A DNA stretch of 64,000 nt from Nonomuraea antri (GCF_013283785.1 NZ_JABCPZ010000002.1:1-64000); one strand, 5' to 3'. Numbered from the stretch's first letter, positions 19,504-28,612 are shown. The notes: generated by a model from the letters alone, not told the origin. Translations and numbers: made by a program.

Positions 19504-20489
19504 GCGAGCGCGACCCGGGCCCGCTGGTCACCACCGTCGACTACCACACCGGCGGCGAGCCGTTCCGGATCGTCACCGGCGGCGTGCCCGACATCCCCGG
19601 CTCCACCGTGCTCGAACGCCGCGCCAACGCCGGCCGCGCGGCCGACCACGTGCGCCGGCTGCTGTGTCACGAGCCGCGCGGCCACGCCGACATGTACGGC
19701 TGCTTCCTGGTGCCGCCCGACGACCCGGGCGCGCACCTCGGCGTGCTGTTCTGGCACAAGGACGGCTACTCCACCGCCTGCGGGCACGGCACGATCGCGC
19801 TGGGCGCGTACGCGGTGCACGAGGGCCTGGTCAAGGCCGACCCGGACGGCGAGACCGACGTCGTGGTGGACGTGCCGTCCGGGCGGGTCACGGCCCGGGT
19901 GCGCTGCCGGGAGGGCCGGGTCGCCGCGGTCACGTTCGTCAGCGTGCCGTCGTACGTGATCGCCCGCGGCGTCCCCGCGGGCGGCGTCGCGGTGGACGTC
20001 TCCTACGGCGGCGCGATCTACGCCTCCGTCCCGGCCGCGGCGTTCGGTCTCACGGTCGAGCCGAGGCACCTGACCGCGCTCATCGCGCACGGCCGCCGGA
20101 TCAAGGCCGACCTGGCCGGGCACCCTGCCGCCACGCATCCGGACGACGACCGGCTGTCGGGCATCTACGGCGTCATCTTCTACGACGAGCTGCCCGACGT
20201 GGACGGGCAGGCGCACCAGCGCAACGTCACCGTCTTCGCCGACGGCGAGGTGGACCGATCGCCCTGCGGCTCGGGCACCGCGGCCAGGATGGCGCTGCTG
20301 CACGACGCGGGGCTGCGCGGCCCGCTGATCCACGACAGCATCGTGGGCAGCACGTTCCGCGCCCGGGTGACCGGCGAGAGCGGGCGCGGCGTCGTGCCCG
20401 AGATCGAGGGCATGGCCTACCGCACCGGTCGGCACACCTTCGAGCTCGACCAGGACGACCCGCTCGGCACCGGGTTCACGCTGCGATGA
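19500..20489 (+). CDS. proline racemase/hydroxyproline epimerase family protein, copy 2
   Basis: A second proline racemase-family enzyme (329 residues) directly after the first, starting at GTG 19500 overlapped with the previous stop (GTGA). It retains both cysteines, C94 in YSTACGHGTIALG and C256 in RSPCGSGTAARMA, so it is predicted to be an epimerase or racemase rather than a trans-3-hydroxyproline dehydratase, where the second cysteine is typically threonine. Its VDYHTGGEPFRIV N-terminus differs from copy 1 (VDSHTEGMPTRV), so it probably has a different substrate, perhaps 3-hydroxyproline or proline. That is inference. Confidence 0.78.
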   Translation: MSERDPGPLVTTVDYHTGGEPFRIVTGGVPDIPGSTVLERRANAGRAADHVRRLLCHEPRGHADMYGCFLVPPDDPGAHLGVLFWHKDGYSTACGHGTIALGAYAVHEGLVKADPDGETDVVVDVPSGRVTARVRCREGRVAAVTFVSVPSYVIARGVPAGGVAVDVSYGGAIYASVPAAAFGLTVEPRHLTALIAHGRRIKADLAGHPAATHPDDDRLSGIYGVIFYDELPDVDGQAHQRNVTVFADGEVDRSPCGSGTAARMALLHDAGLRGPLIHDSIVGSTFRARVTGESGRGVVPEIEGMAYRTGRHTFELDQDDPLGTGFTLR

Positions 20490-21457
20490 GCGAGCGAACC
20501 CAGGCCGCGGCGAGCGGGCTGCCCTACCTCGACGCCGGCACGCTGGAGCGCCTGGTGCCGGTGCGCCGGGCGGTGCGGCTGCTCGGCGACGCGCTGCGCG
20601 GCGGGCTCGACCCCGAGGACACGCCGCAGCGCTCGGCCGTGGACCTGCCCGCCGGCCAGTTGCTGCTGATGCCCGCCGCCGCCGGGCGCTACGCCGGCGT
20701 CAAGGCGGTGAGCGTGGCCCCGGGCAACGCCGGGCGCGGGCTGCCCCGCATCCAGGGCACGTATCTGCTGCTGGCCGGCGACACGCTCACCCCGCTGGCC
20801 GCCATGGACGGGATCGCGCTCACCTCGCTGCGCACGCCGGCGGTGTCCGCGCTGGCCGCGGACCACCTCGCCGAGCCCGCGGCGGCGAACCTGGTGGTGT
20901 TCGGCTCCGGGCCGCAGGCATGGGGGCACGTGGTGGCGTTCGCGCAGATCAGGCCGGTCGAGCGGGTGACGGTCGTGGGCCGTGACGCGGCCCGCGCCGA
21001 GGCGCTGGCGGCCCGCTGCGCCGAGCTGGGGCTCACCGCCCGCGCACTGACCGGCGACGGCGGCTCACCGGCGGTGGCGCGGGCGGTCGCCGAGGCCGAT
21101 CTCATCGCCTGCTGCACCACCGCCAGAGAGCCGCTGTTCCCCGGTAAGCTCGCCCGCGACGGGGCCACCGTGGTCGCGGTCGGCTCGCACGAGCCGGACG
21201 CGCGCGAGCTCGACGGCGACCTCGTCGCCCGCGCCACCGTGGTCGTCGAGGCCCGAGCGGCCGCGCTCGCCGAGGCCGGGGATGTGATCATCCCGATCCG
21301 TCACGGTACGATCGCCACTGGTCATCTCGCCGGGAACCTCGCCGAGCTGGTCGCCGGGCAGGTGACGCCCGGTCCCGGCCCACGCGTGTTCAAGAGCACG
21401 GGCATGGCGTGGGAGGACCTGGTGATCGCGGCTGCCGCGTACGAGGCGTGGATCTAG
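20486..21457 (+). CDS. ornithine cyclodeaminase/mu-crystallin family, probable pyrroline-2-carboxylate reductase
   Basis: A 323-residue NAD(P)-binding protein of the OCD/mu-crystallin family. Visible are KAVSVAPGNAGRGLPRIQGT (substrate domain), SLRTPAVSALAADHLA and the Rossmann motif VVFGSGPQAWGH. In hydroxyproline clusters the family member is delta1-pyrroline-2-carboxylate reductase (LhpI), making L-proline; ornithine cyclodeaminase or ketimine reductase activity are alternatives. ATG at 20486 overlaps the upstream stop (ATGA). Confidence 0.78.
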   Translation: MSERTQAAASGLPYLDAGTLERLVPVRRAVRLLGDALRGGLDPEDTPQRSAVDLPAGQLLLMPAAAGRYAGVKAVSVAPGNAGRGLPRIQGTYLLLAGDTLTPLAAMDGIALTSLRTPAVSALAADHLAEPAAANLVVFGSGPQAWGHVVAFAQIRPVERVTVVGRDAARAEALAARCAELGLTARALTGDGGSPAVARAVAEADLIACCTTAREPLFPGKLARDGATVVAVGSHEPDARELDGDLVARATVVVEARAAALAEAGDVIIPIRHGTIATGHLAGNLAELVAGQVTPGPGPRVFKSTGMAWEDLVIAAAAYEAWI

Positions 21458-21472
21458 GGAAGGGATGGGCGG

Positions 21473-22144
21473 ATGGCTGCCGAGGACCGGCTCGACCTGC
21501 CGATGGTGGGAGAGCGGCAGAGCCTGCGCGAGCAGGTGGCGCACGCGTTGCGCGCCGCGCTGATCACCGGCGAGATGCGGCCGGGCGTGGTCTACTCCGC
21601 CCCGGTCCTGGCCGCCCAGTTCGGCGTCTCGGCCACGCCGGTGCGCGAGGCCATGCTCGACCTGGCCAAGGAGGGCCTGGTCGAGGCCGTGCGGAACAAG
21701 GGCTTCCGGGTGACCGAGCTGTCCGAGCGCGACCTGGACGAGCTCACCGAGATCCGCCAGCTCATCGAGGTGCCCACCGTCGCCCGCCTGGCCGACACCG
21801 CGCGCGCCGACGCCTTCGACCGGCTCAAGCCGATCGCCGAGGAGATCGTCTCGGCCGCCGAGCGCGGCGACCTGCTCGGCTACGTCGACGCCGACCTGCG
21901 CTTCCACGTGGAGCTGCTGACGCTGTCGGGCAACGCCCACCTGGTGGAGGTGGTCAGGGACCTGCGCAACCGGGCCCGGCTGTACGGGTTGTCGCAGCTC
22001 GCGGAACGCGGCACGCTCGGCGACTCCGCCCGCGAGCACCTGGCCCTGCTGGAGGCGCTGAAGAACGGCGACTCGGCCGCGGTGGCCCAGATCATGTCCG
22101 AGCACATCGGCCACGTCCGCACCATCTGGGCCCAGCCCCACTGA
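21473..22144 (+). CDS. GntR-family transcriptional regulator, FCD domain
   Basis: A 223-residue FadR-subfamily regulator: winged helix at about residues 15-85 (LREQVAHALRAALITGEMRP, GVSATPVREAMLDLAKEG) and an all-helical FCD ligand domain with likely metal ligands in DADLRFHVELL, EHLALLEAL and MSEHIGHVR. It is 15 nt behind the OCD gene, the last of the operon, and likely controls the operon in response to a hydroxyproline pathway metabolite. The palindrome at 14569-14579 is the best candidate site. Confidence 0.88.
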   Translation: MAAEDRLDLPMVGERQSLREQVAHALRAALITGEMRPGVVYSAPVLAAQFGVSATPVREAMLDLAKEGLVEAVRNKGFRVTELSERDLDELTEIRQLIEVPTVARLADTARADAFDRLKPIAEEIVSAAERGDLLGYVDADLRFHVELLTLSGNAHLVEVVRDLRNRARLYGLSQLAERGTLGDSAREHLALLEALKNGDSAAVAQIMSEHIGHVRTIWAQPH

Positions 22145-22431
22145 CGTCGCACGCGCCGATCCAGGACCGAGCACACCAGGCGGCGGGTACCCTCAAGCCA
22201 GGGCCCCCAAACCCCCGGGAAACCACGTTCCCGGCGCGCCTGCGGCACGCCGCCGCCCGGGTGCCCTCCACCGCTTCGGTCCAGCGGATCCCCGCACCTC
22301 CGCTGGCCTTCACCGGGCTCGGCCTCCCCGCCCACCATCGGCCGAGCCCGCCGCCGCGCGCCTGGGGCTCGTCCGCAGGCGCGCGGCGGCCCCCGGGCCC
22401 ATCAGACCCCCAGGCCGCTCAGGACTGCCCG
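22145..22431. terminator. three tandem hairpins between convergent genes
   Basis: The 287-bp gap between the convergent GntR and EamA genes holds three perfect inverted repeats: 22215-22221 with 22228-22234 (7 bp), 22314-22324 with 22340-22350 (11 bp), and 22350-22363 with 22377-22390 (14 bp); the last two share base 22350, so they cannot both form at full length. None has a T-tract, but GC-only hairpins commonly end transcripts in actinomycetes. Probable bidirectional termination region; no gene seen. Confidence 0.6.
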
Positions 22432-23349
22432 TCAGGGCTGCCGCGACGTACGGGTCGAGCCCAGGCTGGCGGCCACGATGCAGAGCACCGCCACCCACTG
22501 CTGCACCTGCAGGATCTCGCCCAGCAGCAGCACGCCGATCAGCGCCGCCACGGCCGGCTCCAGGCTCATCAGGATGCCGAACACGTGCTTGGGCATCCGC
22601 CGCAGCGCGTTCAGCTCCAGCGAGTACGGGATCACCGACGACAGCAGCCCCACGCCCAGCCCGATGAGCAGCAGCTCCGGCTGGAACAGCTCGGCGCCTC
22701 CGGTGCTCACCCCGACGGGGGCGATCGCCACCGCGGCCACCAGCATCGCGAACGCCAGCCCGGACGTGCCGGAGAACCGCTGTCCCACGGCCGCGGACAG
22801 CAGGATGTACAGCGCCCAGCACGCCCCCGCGACCAGCGCGAACGCGATCCCGACCCACCCCACGGAGCCCGACTCGCCCCACGGCGCGAACAGCGCCACC
22901 CCGGCGCCGGCCAGCGCGACCCACAGCAGGTCGAGCCGCCGCCGTGAGGCGGCCACGGCCACGCCGAGCGGCCCGAGGAACTCGATGGCCACGGCCACGC
23001 CCAGCGGCAGCCGCGCCATCGCCTCGTAGAAGGTGAGGTTCATCACGGCCAGCGTCAGCCCGAACGCGACGCCCACGGCCAGGTCGCGCCGGCTCAGGCC
23101 CTTCAGCCGGGGCCGCACCACCGCGGCCATGACCAGCGCCCCGGTCGCGATGCGCAGGAACACCACCGCGCTCGGCGGCAGCGCGGCGAACAGCTCCTTG
23201 GCGAACCCGGCGCCGAGCTGCACCGAGACGATCCCCAGGAACACCAGCCCGGACGGCGGGACGGAGCCGGCCGCGTTACGCAGGAGCCGGCCCGCATCGG
23301 GCAGGCGGGGTCGACGATCGAAGGGTTCGTCGATGGCGAAGTCGGTCAC
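22432..23349 (-). CDS. EamA/RhtA-type transporter
   Basis: A 305-residue drug/metabolite transporter with ten hydrophobic helices in two EamA repeats; FLGIVSVQLGAGFAKELF and VAVAIEFLGPLGVAV are typical of the RhtA (threonine/homoserine exporter) subgroup. GTG at 23349 is chosen because GAGGAG lies 4-5 nt upstream; the longer GTG at 23361 has none. Likely an amino acid or metabolite exporter; substrate unknown. Confidence 0.85.
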   Translation of the reverse strand: MTDFAIDEPFDRRPRLPDAGRLLRNAAGSVPPSGLVFLGIVSVQLGAGFAKELFAALPPSAVVFLRIATGALVMAAVVRPRLKGLSRRDLAVGVAFGLTLAVMNLTFYEAMARLPLGVAVAIEFLGPLGVAVAASRRRLDLLWVALAGAGVALFAPWGESGSVGWVGIAFALVAGACWALYILLSAAVGQRFSGTSGLAFAMLVAAVAIAPVGVSTGGAELFQPELLLIGLGVGLLSSVIPYSLELNALRRMPKHVFGILMSLEPAVAALIGVLLLGEILQVQQWVAVLCIVAASLGSTRTSRQP

Positions 23350-23456
23350 GGCACTCCTCACAGGCGCAGAGCAATCAGGGAAGCCTACTGACCTCGCCGG
23401 ACATGTCCGCCTCTAGGGTGGTAGGTCCCCGGCCCCCGAAATTTGATCATGGACTC

Positions 23457-24656
23457 ATGACCCCCACCGCACCGCCCGCCGTCCTGACCCGGCCGCCGCT
23501 CGCGTTGTCGGCCGCCTCGTTCGTCAGCAGCTTCGACCGGCTGGCCGTCAGCCCCATGCTCGTGCTGATCGCCGCCGACCTGGGCGTGCCGCTGGCCGCC
23601 GCGGTCGTCGCGGCCAGCGGCTACTACCTGGCCTACGGGCTGACACAGCCGCTCTGGGGCGTGCTGTCGGACCGGTTCGGGCGGGTCAGGGTGATGCGCG
23701 TGGCCCTGCTCGGCGCGGCGCTGGCCGGGCTCGCCTCGGCCGTCATGCCCGCACTCGGCGCGCTGATCGCGGCCAGGACGGTCACCGGCGCCTGCTTCGG
23801 CGCGGTCATCCCCACCGGGCTCACCTACGTCGGCGACACCGTGCGCCCGGCGCTGCGCCAGCGCGCGCTCACCGACCTGATGGCCGCGGCCGCGCTCGGC
23901 ACCGCGCTGGCCACCGGGCTCGGCGGCGCGCTGGCCGACCTGGTGGACTGGCGGGTGGTGTTCACCGTGCCCGCGGTGCTCGCCCTGGCCTGCGCGCTGA
24001 CCCTGCGCGCGCTGCCCGAGCCGGGCCGCGCGGCGGCCGCCCTGGGCGTGCGCGCGCACGTGGCGGCGGTGCTGCGCAAGCCGTGGGCGCTGCTGGTGTT
24101 CACGCTGGCCTGCGTCGAGGGCGCGGTCCTGCTCGGCACGATGCCGTTCCTGGCCACCGCGCTGCAGCACCACGGGGTGAACGCGACCGTCGCCGGACTG
24201 GCCGTCACCGGCTACGGGCTCGGCGTCTGGGCGTTCTCCCGGCTGGTCAAGCGCCTGGCCCGGACGTGGCCCGCCTGGCGGCTGATCGCCGTCGGCGGCG
24301 CGCAGATGTGCGCGGGACACGTCCTGGTCGCCGTGGACGCGAGCCTGGCCGCGGTCGCCGCGGCCGCGCTGCTGTTCGGCGCGGGCTGGTCGTTCATGCA
24401 CTCGTCGCTGCAGACCTGGGCCACCTCCGTGGCGCCGGAGGCCAGGGGAACCGCCGTGGCGTTCTTCGCCGCCTCGCTGTTCATCGGCAGCGCGCTCGCC
24501 TCGTGGGCGGCCGGGCCGCTGGCCGACCGGGGCGCGTACGCGCTGCTGTTCGGCCTGTCGGCGGCCGTGACGCTGCCGCTGACCGCGGTGGCCGCGCTCA
24601 CCAGGCGGCGCTACGCCTCACTCCCACCGGAACGTACGGGAGGCCAGCCCGAGTGA
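23457..24656 (+). CDS. MFS transporter
   Basis: Twelve-helix major facilitator of 399 residues. The MFS signature is the loop 2-3 motif GVLSDRFGRVRVMR; the ends of helices 4-5 show RTVTGACFGAVIPTGLTY. ATG at 23457 has no ribosome binding site; TAGGGT at 23414-23419 may be a -10 element giving a 30-nt leader. Its 3' end overlaps the convergent ABC permease by 39 bp. Substrate cannot be read from sequence; multidrug or sugar efflux is typical. Confidence 0.85.
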   Translation: MTPTAPPAVLTRPPLALSAASFVSSFDRLAVSPMLVLIAADLGVPLAAAVVAASGYYLAYGLTQPLWGVLSDRFGRVRVMRVALLGAALAGLASAVMPALGALIAARTVTGACFGAVIPTGLTYVGDTVRPALRQRALTDLMAAAALGTALATGLGGALADLVDWRVVFTVPAVLALACALTLRALPEPGRAAAALGVRAHVAAVLRKPWALLVFTLACVEGAVLLGTMPFLATALQHHGVNATVAGLAVTGYGLGVWAFSRLVKRLARTWPAWRLIAVGGAQMCAGHVLVAVDASLAAVAAAALLFGAGWSFMHSSLQTWATSVAPEARGTAVAFFAASLFIGSALASWAAGPLADRGAYALLFGLSAAVTLPLTAVAALTRRRYASLPPERTGGQPE

Positions 24657-25421
24657 CAGCACCGCCCAGCCGAGCAGCACCGCCAGCGGCGCCAGCGGCA
24701 GCGCGGCCCCCTGGGCCAGCACGGAGCGCAGCCCGCCGGTGAGCGCCGAGATGGGCAGCAGCTCCAGCGCGCCGCGCACCCCGGAAGGGAACTTCGACAG
24801 CGGGAACAGCACCCCGCCCGCGCCGAGCAGCAGCAGGTAGACCAGGTTGGCCGCGGCCAGCGTGGCCTCCGCCCGCAGCACGCCCGCCATGAGCAGCCCG
24901 AGCCCGCTGAAGGCCGCGGTGCCGGCCACGATCAGCAGCGCCGCGCCCAGGAACGACCCCTGCGGCCGCCAGCCCAGCGCCAGGCCCACGCCGATGATCA
25001 GCACGACCTGGATGAGCTCCACCGACACCACGGCCGCCGTCTTGGCCAGCATCAGCCCCGGCCTGGACAGCGGCGTGGCGCCCAGCCGCTTCAGCACCCC
25101 GTAGCGGCGCTCGAAGCCGGTGGCGATGGCCTGCCCGGTGAACGCGGTGGACATCACCGCCAGCGCCAGCACGCCGGGCACCAGGAAGTCGACGCGGCTG
25201 CCGCCGCCGATGTCGATGATCGGCGCCAGCGAGAAGCCGACCAGCAGCAGCACCGGGATGATCAGCGTCAGCAGCAGCTGCTCGCCGTTGCGCAGCATCG
25301 CGCGGATCTCCGCGCCGGTCTGCGCCGCCACCATGCGCGGGAACGGGGCCGCGCCAGGGGCGGGGGTGAAGTCGAGCGCGGTCGTCATCGCGGCCTTTCC
25401 CTGGGCGTCCGAGTGGGTCAT
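24618..25421 (-). CDS. ABC-2 type transporter permease
   Basis: A 267-residue ABC-2 permease with about six membrane helices: LLTLIIPVLLLVGFSLAP, FLVPGVLALAVMSTAFTGQA, the RRYGVLKRLGATPLSR coupling segment, and further hydrophobic spans to the C-terminus. It partners the ATPase encoded upstream, whose stop overlaps its ATG (ATGA), with GGGAG 4 nt before. An internal ATG at 25388 with GGAAAGG is an alternative. Likely drug or lipid export. Confidence 0.88.
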   Translation of the reverse strand: MTHSDAQGKAAMTTALDFTPAPGAAPFPRMVAAQTGAEIRAMLRNGEQLLLTLIIPVLLLVGFSLAPIIDIGGGSRVDFLVPGVLALAVMSTAFTGQAIATGFERRYGVLKRLGATPLSRPGLMLAKTAAVVSVELIQVVLIIGVGLALGWRPQGSFLGAALLIVAGTAAFSGLGLLMAGVLRAEATLAAANLVYLLLLGAGGVLFPLSKFPSGVRGALELLPISALTGGLRSVLAQGAALPLAPLAVLLGWAVLSLGLASRTFRWE

Positions 25422-26326
25422 CGCAGCTCCCTGCCGGTCAGCTCCAGGAAGACGTCCTCCAGCGTGCGGCGTTCGATGCGCAGGTCGTCGGCGGTGACGC
25501 CCTCGGCCGCGCACCACGCGGTCACCGTGGCCAGCAGCTCCGGGCCGACCTGGCCCTCGATGATGTAGTGGCCGGCCGGTGACTCCTTGGCCGCGCTGCC
25601 GTCGGGCAGGGCGTTCAGCAGCTCCTCCAGCGCCAGCCCCGGACGGGCGCGGAAGCGCAGCTGCCGCTCGGCGCCGGTGAGCGAGGCCGGGCTGCCCTCG
25701 GCCACCACCCGGCCCCTGTCGATGATCACCACGTGGTCGGCCAGGCGTTCTGCCTCGTCCATGTGGTGCGTGGTCAGCACCACCGAGACGCCGGCCGCGC
25801 GCAGCTCGCCCACCAGCTCCCAGCACGCGTGCCTGGCCTGCGGGTCGAGCCCGGCGGTCGGCTCGTCGAGAAAGACCAGCTCGGGCCGGCCGATGACGGC
25901 CGCGGCCAGCGACAGCCGCTGCTGCTGGCCGCCCGACAGCCGCCGGTACGGCGTGCGCGCGTGCTCGGCCAGGCCGAGCCGGGTCAGCAGGGCCCCGGCG
26001 TCGAGCGGCCGGGCGTGGAAACGCGAGACCAGGCGCAGCCAGTCGGCGCAGCGCATCGCCGGGGGCACCCCGCCGGCCTGCAGCATGACGCCGATCCTGG
26101 GCCGCAGCGCGGGCAGCTCGGGCGGGCTGCCGAGCACCCGGACGGTGCCCGCGTCGGCCCTGCGGAACCCCTCGCAGATCTCCACCGTGGACGTCTTGCC
26201 CGCCCCGTTGGGGCCGAGGACGGCGGTGACGGCGCCGAGCTCGGCACGCAACGTCAGGCCGTCGATCGCGGTGGCGCCGCCGTATCGCTTGACCAGGTCG
26301 ATGATCTCGACGGCTGGGGATTCCAT
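25418..26326 (-). CDS. ABC exporter ATP-binding protein
   Basis: DrrA-like ATPase of 302 residues. Walker A is GPNGAGKT, the signature LSGGQQQR, Walker B LVFLDEP and the switch histidine lies in TTHHMDEAE; a C-terminal domain of about 90 residues follows. ATG at 26326 is preferred: TAAACT on the minus strand ends 7 nt before it, fitting a leaderless transcript, and no ribosome binding site serves the longer GTG forms. Forms an exporter with the overlapping permease. Confidence 0.9.
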   Translation of the reverse strand: MESPAVEIIDLVKRYGGATAIDGLTLRAELGAVTAVLGPNGAGKTSTVEICEGFRRADAGTVRVLGSPPELPALRPRIGVMLQAGGVPPAMRCADWLRLVSRFHARPLDAGALLTRLGLAEHARTPYRRLSGGQQQRLSLAAAVIGRPELVFLDEPTAGLDPQARHACWELVGELRAAGVSVVLTTHHMDEAERLADHVVIIDRGRVVAEGSPASLTGAERQLRFRARPGLALEELLNALPDGSAAKESPAGHYIIEGQVGPELLATVTAWCAAEGVTADDLRIERRTLEDVFLELTGRELR

Positions 26327-26333
26327 GGCCACG

Positions 26334-26339
26334 AGTTTA
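26334..26339 (-). promoter_or_regulatory. candidate -10 of the leaderless ABC ATPase gene
   Basis: TAAACT on the minus strand, 7 nt before ATG at 26326, matches TANNNT. The -35 is not clear. Confidence 0.4.
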
Positions 26340-26372
26340 GGGACTGCCAGGCCCGGTCCGGCCCGCAGGCCA

Positions 26373-26394
26373 GCGTGTCCGGATGTGGACACGC
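26373..26394. promoter_or_regulatory. 8-bp inverted repeat in a divergent promoter region
   Basis: GCGTGTCC and GGACACGC flank a 6-nt spacer, about 35 bp from the ABC ATPase -10 and 75 bp from the VOC start. A perfect palindrome in a shared promoter region is a reasonable operator candidate; the regulator is unknown. Confidence 0.4.
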
Positions 26395-26470
26395 CGGGAT
26401 GGGGCGTTTAGCGTCGCGCATGGGGCGGGGGTGAAAGTCTGAAAGCGGAATCACACACAGGGAGGTTGCA

Positions 26471-27247
26471 GTGTCGCAACGCAGTGGATTCGACCCTGGA
26501 GTGCCATGCTGGGTGGACTTGTCCAGCACCGATGTACCGGCCTCCGTACGCTTCTACGGTGAGATCTTCGGCTGGCAGGCCGACATGAACCCCGATCCGG
26601 CCGCCCGCGGGTACGGTCAGTTCCGGCTCAACGGCCGCAAGGTGGCCGGAATCGGCCCGATCCAGGCCCCGGGCATGCCCACGGTCTGGAACACCTACGT
26701 CGCCACCGAGGACGCCGCCATGGCCGCCGACCGGGTGAAGAACTCCGGCGGCACGATCATCATGGAGCCCACGCCGATCTTCGACGCGGGCACCATGGCC
26801 GCCTTCCAGGCGCCCGACGGCTCGTACGCCTCCGTCTGGCAGCCGGGCGAGCACCTCGGCGCCGAACTGGTCAACGAGCCCGGCGCGTTCTGCTGGAACG
26901 AGCTGGTCACCCGCGACCCGGCCGAGGCGCGGCGGTTCTACTCGGCCGTCTTCTCCTGGACGCCCGCCGATCTCGAGCTCGACGGCGCGACCTACACCGA
27001 GCTGCGCGTCGGCGAGAAGAGCATCGCCGGGATGATGCCGATGCCGGCCGATCTGCCGCCGGAGACGCCGTCGTACTGGATGACCTACTTCGCGGTCGCC
27101 GACCTCGACACCACCGTCGGCGCGGCCGAGCGCGCGGGGGCCACGGTCATGGTCGGCAGGATGGACGCCCCCGAGGGGCCGTTCGCGATGCTGACCGACC
27201 CGCAGGGCGGGGCGTTCTCCGTCATCCAGCTCAACGAGTCGCGATGA
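26471..27247 (+). CDS. double-VOC-domain protein (glyoxalase/bleomycin resistance fold)
   Basis: A 258-residue protein with two VOC modules, about residues 10-122 and 138-255, of the mycobacterial 27-kDa antigen CFP30B type. Each half shows the babab pattern: CWVDLSSTDVPASVRFYGEIFGW and FCWNELVTRDPAEARRFYSAVF. GTG at 26471 has GGAGG 6 nt upstream. Metal-dependent small-molecule binding or chemistry is expected but no substrate can be given. Confidence 0.88.
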   Translation: MSQRSGFDPGVPCWVDLSSTDVPASVRFYGEIFGWQADMNPDPAARGYGQFRLNGRKVAGIGPIQAPGMPTVWNTYVATEDAAMAADRVKNSGGTIIMEPTPIFDAGTMAAFQAPDGSYASVWQPGEHLGAELVNEPGAFCWNELVTRDPAEARRFYSAVFSWTPADLELDGATYTELRVGEKSIAGMMPMPADLPPETPSYWMTYFAVADLDTTVGAAERAGATVMVGRMDAPEGPFAMLTDPQGGAFSVIQLNESR

Positions 27248-27346
27248 AGAAATATCCGGAATAGGGGAATGCGGAAGGCCTCTTTTCCCGTTTGACCCCT
27301 CGGCCCTCGTGGGTCACAGCCGCCTGCGAGGGAGAGGGGTTCCCCC

Positions 27347-28612
27347 ATGTCCGTGGCAGACGCCACGTCATCCGACCAATCCACCATTCGACTCGCCACG
27401 CCGTCCGCCGACGCGGGGACGGACGGGGACTCCCGGGTCAGGCGCGGCCTGCTGCTGCTGATCCTGGGCGCGCTGTCGGCGATCGGGCCGCTGTCGATCG
27501 ACATGTACCTGCCCGCGCTGCCCGCCATCACCGGCGAGATGCTCAGCGTCCCCGCCCAGGTCCAGCTCACGCTCACCGCCTGTCTCATCGGCGTCTCGGT
27601 CGGCCAGGTGGTCGCCGGGCCGGTCAGCGACGTGCGCGGGCGGCGGCTGCCGCTGCTGGTGGGCGTGGGCGGCTTCGCGGTGGCCTCGCTGCTGTGCGCG
27701 TTCGCGCCCTCGGTGCCGGTGCTCATCGTGCTGCGCCTGCTGCAGGGCATGCTGGGCGGCGCGGCGCTGGTGATCGTCCGCGCGGTCGTGCGCGACCTGT
27801 ACGACGGCGCCGCCATCGCCCGCATCTTCGCCACGCTCATGCTGGTCAGCGGCCTGGCCCCGATCCTGGCCCCCATCGCGGGGGCCCAGCTGCTGGCGTT
27901 CACCTCCTGGCGCGGCGTCTTCGTCGCGCTGGCCGTGGCCGGTCTGGTGCTGCTGGTGGCGGTGCTGGCCGGGGTGCGCGAGACCCTGCCCGCCGAGCGG
28001 CGCGAGGGCGGCGGGCTCAAGCACACCGCGCGCACGTTCTGGCAGCTCCTGCGCGACCGCTCGTTCATGGGCAGCGCGCTCACGGGCGGGCTGTCGTTCG
28101 CCGCCATGTTCGCCTACATCTCCGGCTCGCCGTTCGTGCTGCAGGAGGTCTACCGGGCCACGCCGCAGCAGTATTCCCTCATCTTCGGGCTCAACGCGCT
28201 CGGGCTGACCCTCATGGCCCAGCTCGGCGGGCGCCTGGCCGGCCGGGTGCAGCCGGCCAGGATCGTCACGATCGGCCTGGTCATCGCCCTGGCGGGCGGC
28301 GCGCTCCTGCTGGCGGCCGCCACCATCGGGCTCGGTCTGGGCGGCATCGTGGCCGGCCTGTTCGTCATCATGGCGGGCCAGGGCCTGGTGCTGCCGGGCA
28401 CCGGCGCGATGGCGCTGGCCGGGCAGCCGCAGCAGATCGCCGGCAGCGCCGCGGCGCTGCAGGGCGTGCTGCAGTTCGCGCTCGGCTCGATCGCCGCGCC
28501 GCTCGTCGGCGTGGTGGGCGCGGGCACGGCGATGCCGATGGCCGTCCTCATGGTCGTGCTCGTGGCCGGCTCGGCGCTGACCTTCACCCTGCTCGGACGT
28601 CGAGTTAGGTAA
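27347..28612 (+). CDS. Bcr/CflA-family MFS drug exporter
   Basis: Twelve-helix drug:proton antiporter of 421 residues. Family signatures are GALSAIGPLSIDMYLPALP in helix 1, QVVAGPVSDVRGRRLPL and IVLRLLQGMLGGAALVIVRAVVRDLY. The roughly 30 residues before helix 1 are polar. ATG at 27347 follows GAGAGGGG. Bcr/CflA relatives export bicyclomycin, chloramphenicol, sulfonamides or cysteine; the substrate here is unknown. The iron box ahead of suf begins in its last codons. Confidence 0.88.
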   Translation: MSVADATSSDQSTIRLATPSADAGTDGDSRVRRGLLLLILGALSAIGPLSIDMYLPALPAITGEMLSVPAQVQLTLTACLIGVSVGQVVAGPVSDVRGRRLPLLVGVGGFAVASLLCAFAPSVPVLIVLRLLQGMLGGAALVIVRAVVRDLYDGAAIARIFATLMLVSGLAPILAPIAGAQLLAFTSWRGVFVALAVAGLVLLVAVLAGVRETLPAERREGGGLKHTARTFWQLLRDRSFMGSALTGGLSFAAMFAYISGSPFVLQEVYRATPQQYSLIFGLNALGLTLMAQLGGRLAGRVQPARIVTIGLVIALAGGALLLAAATIGLGLGGIVAGLFVIMAGQGLVLPGTGAMALAGQPQQIAGSAAALQGVLQFALGSIAAPLVGVVGAGTAMPMAVLMVVLVAGSALTFTLLGRRVR

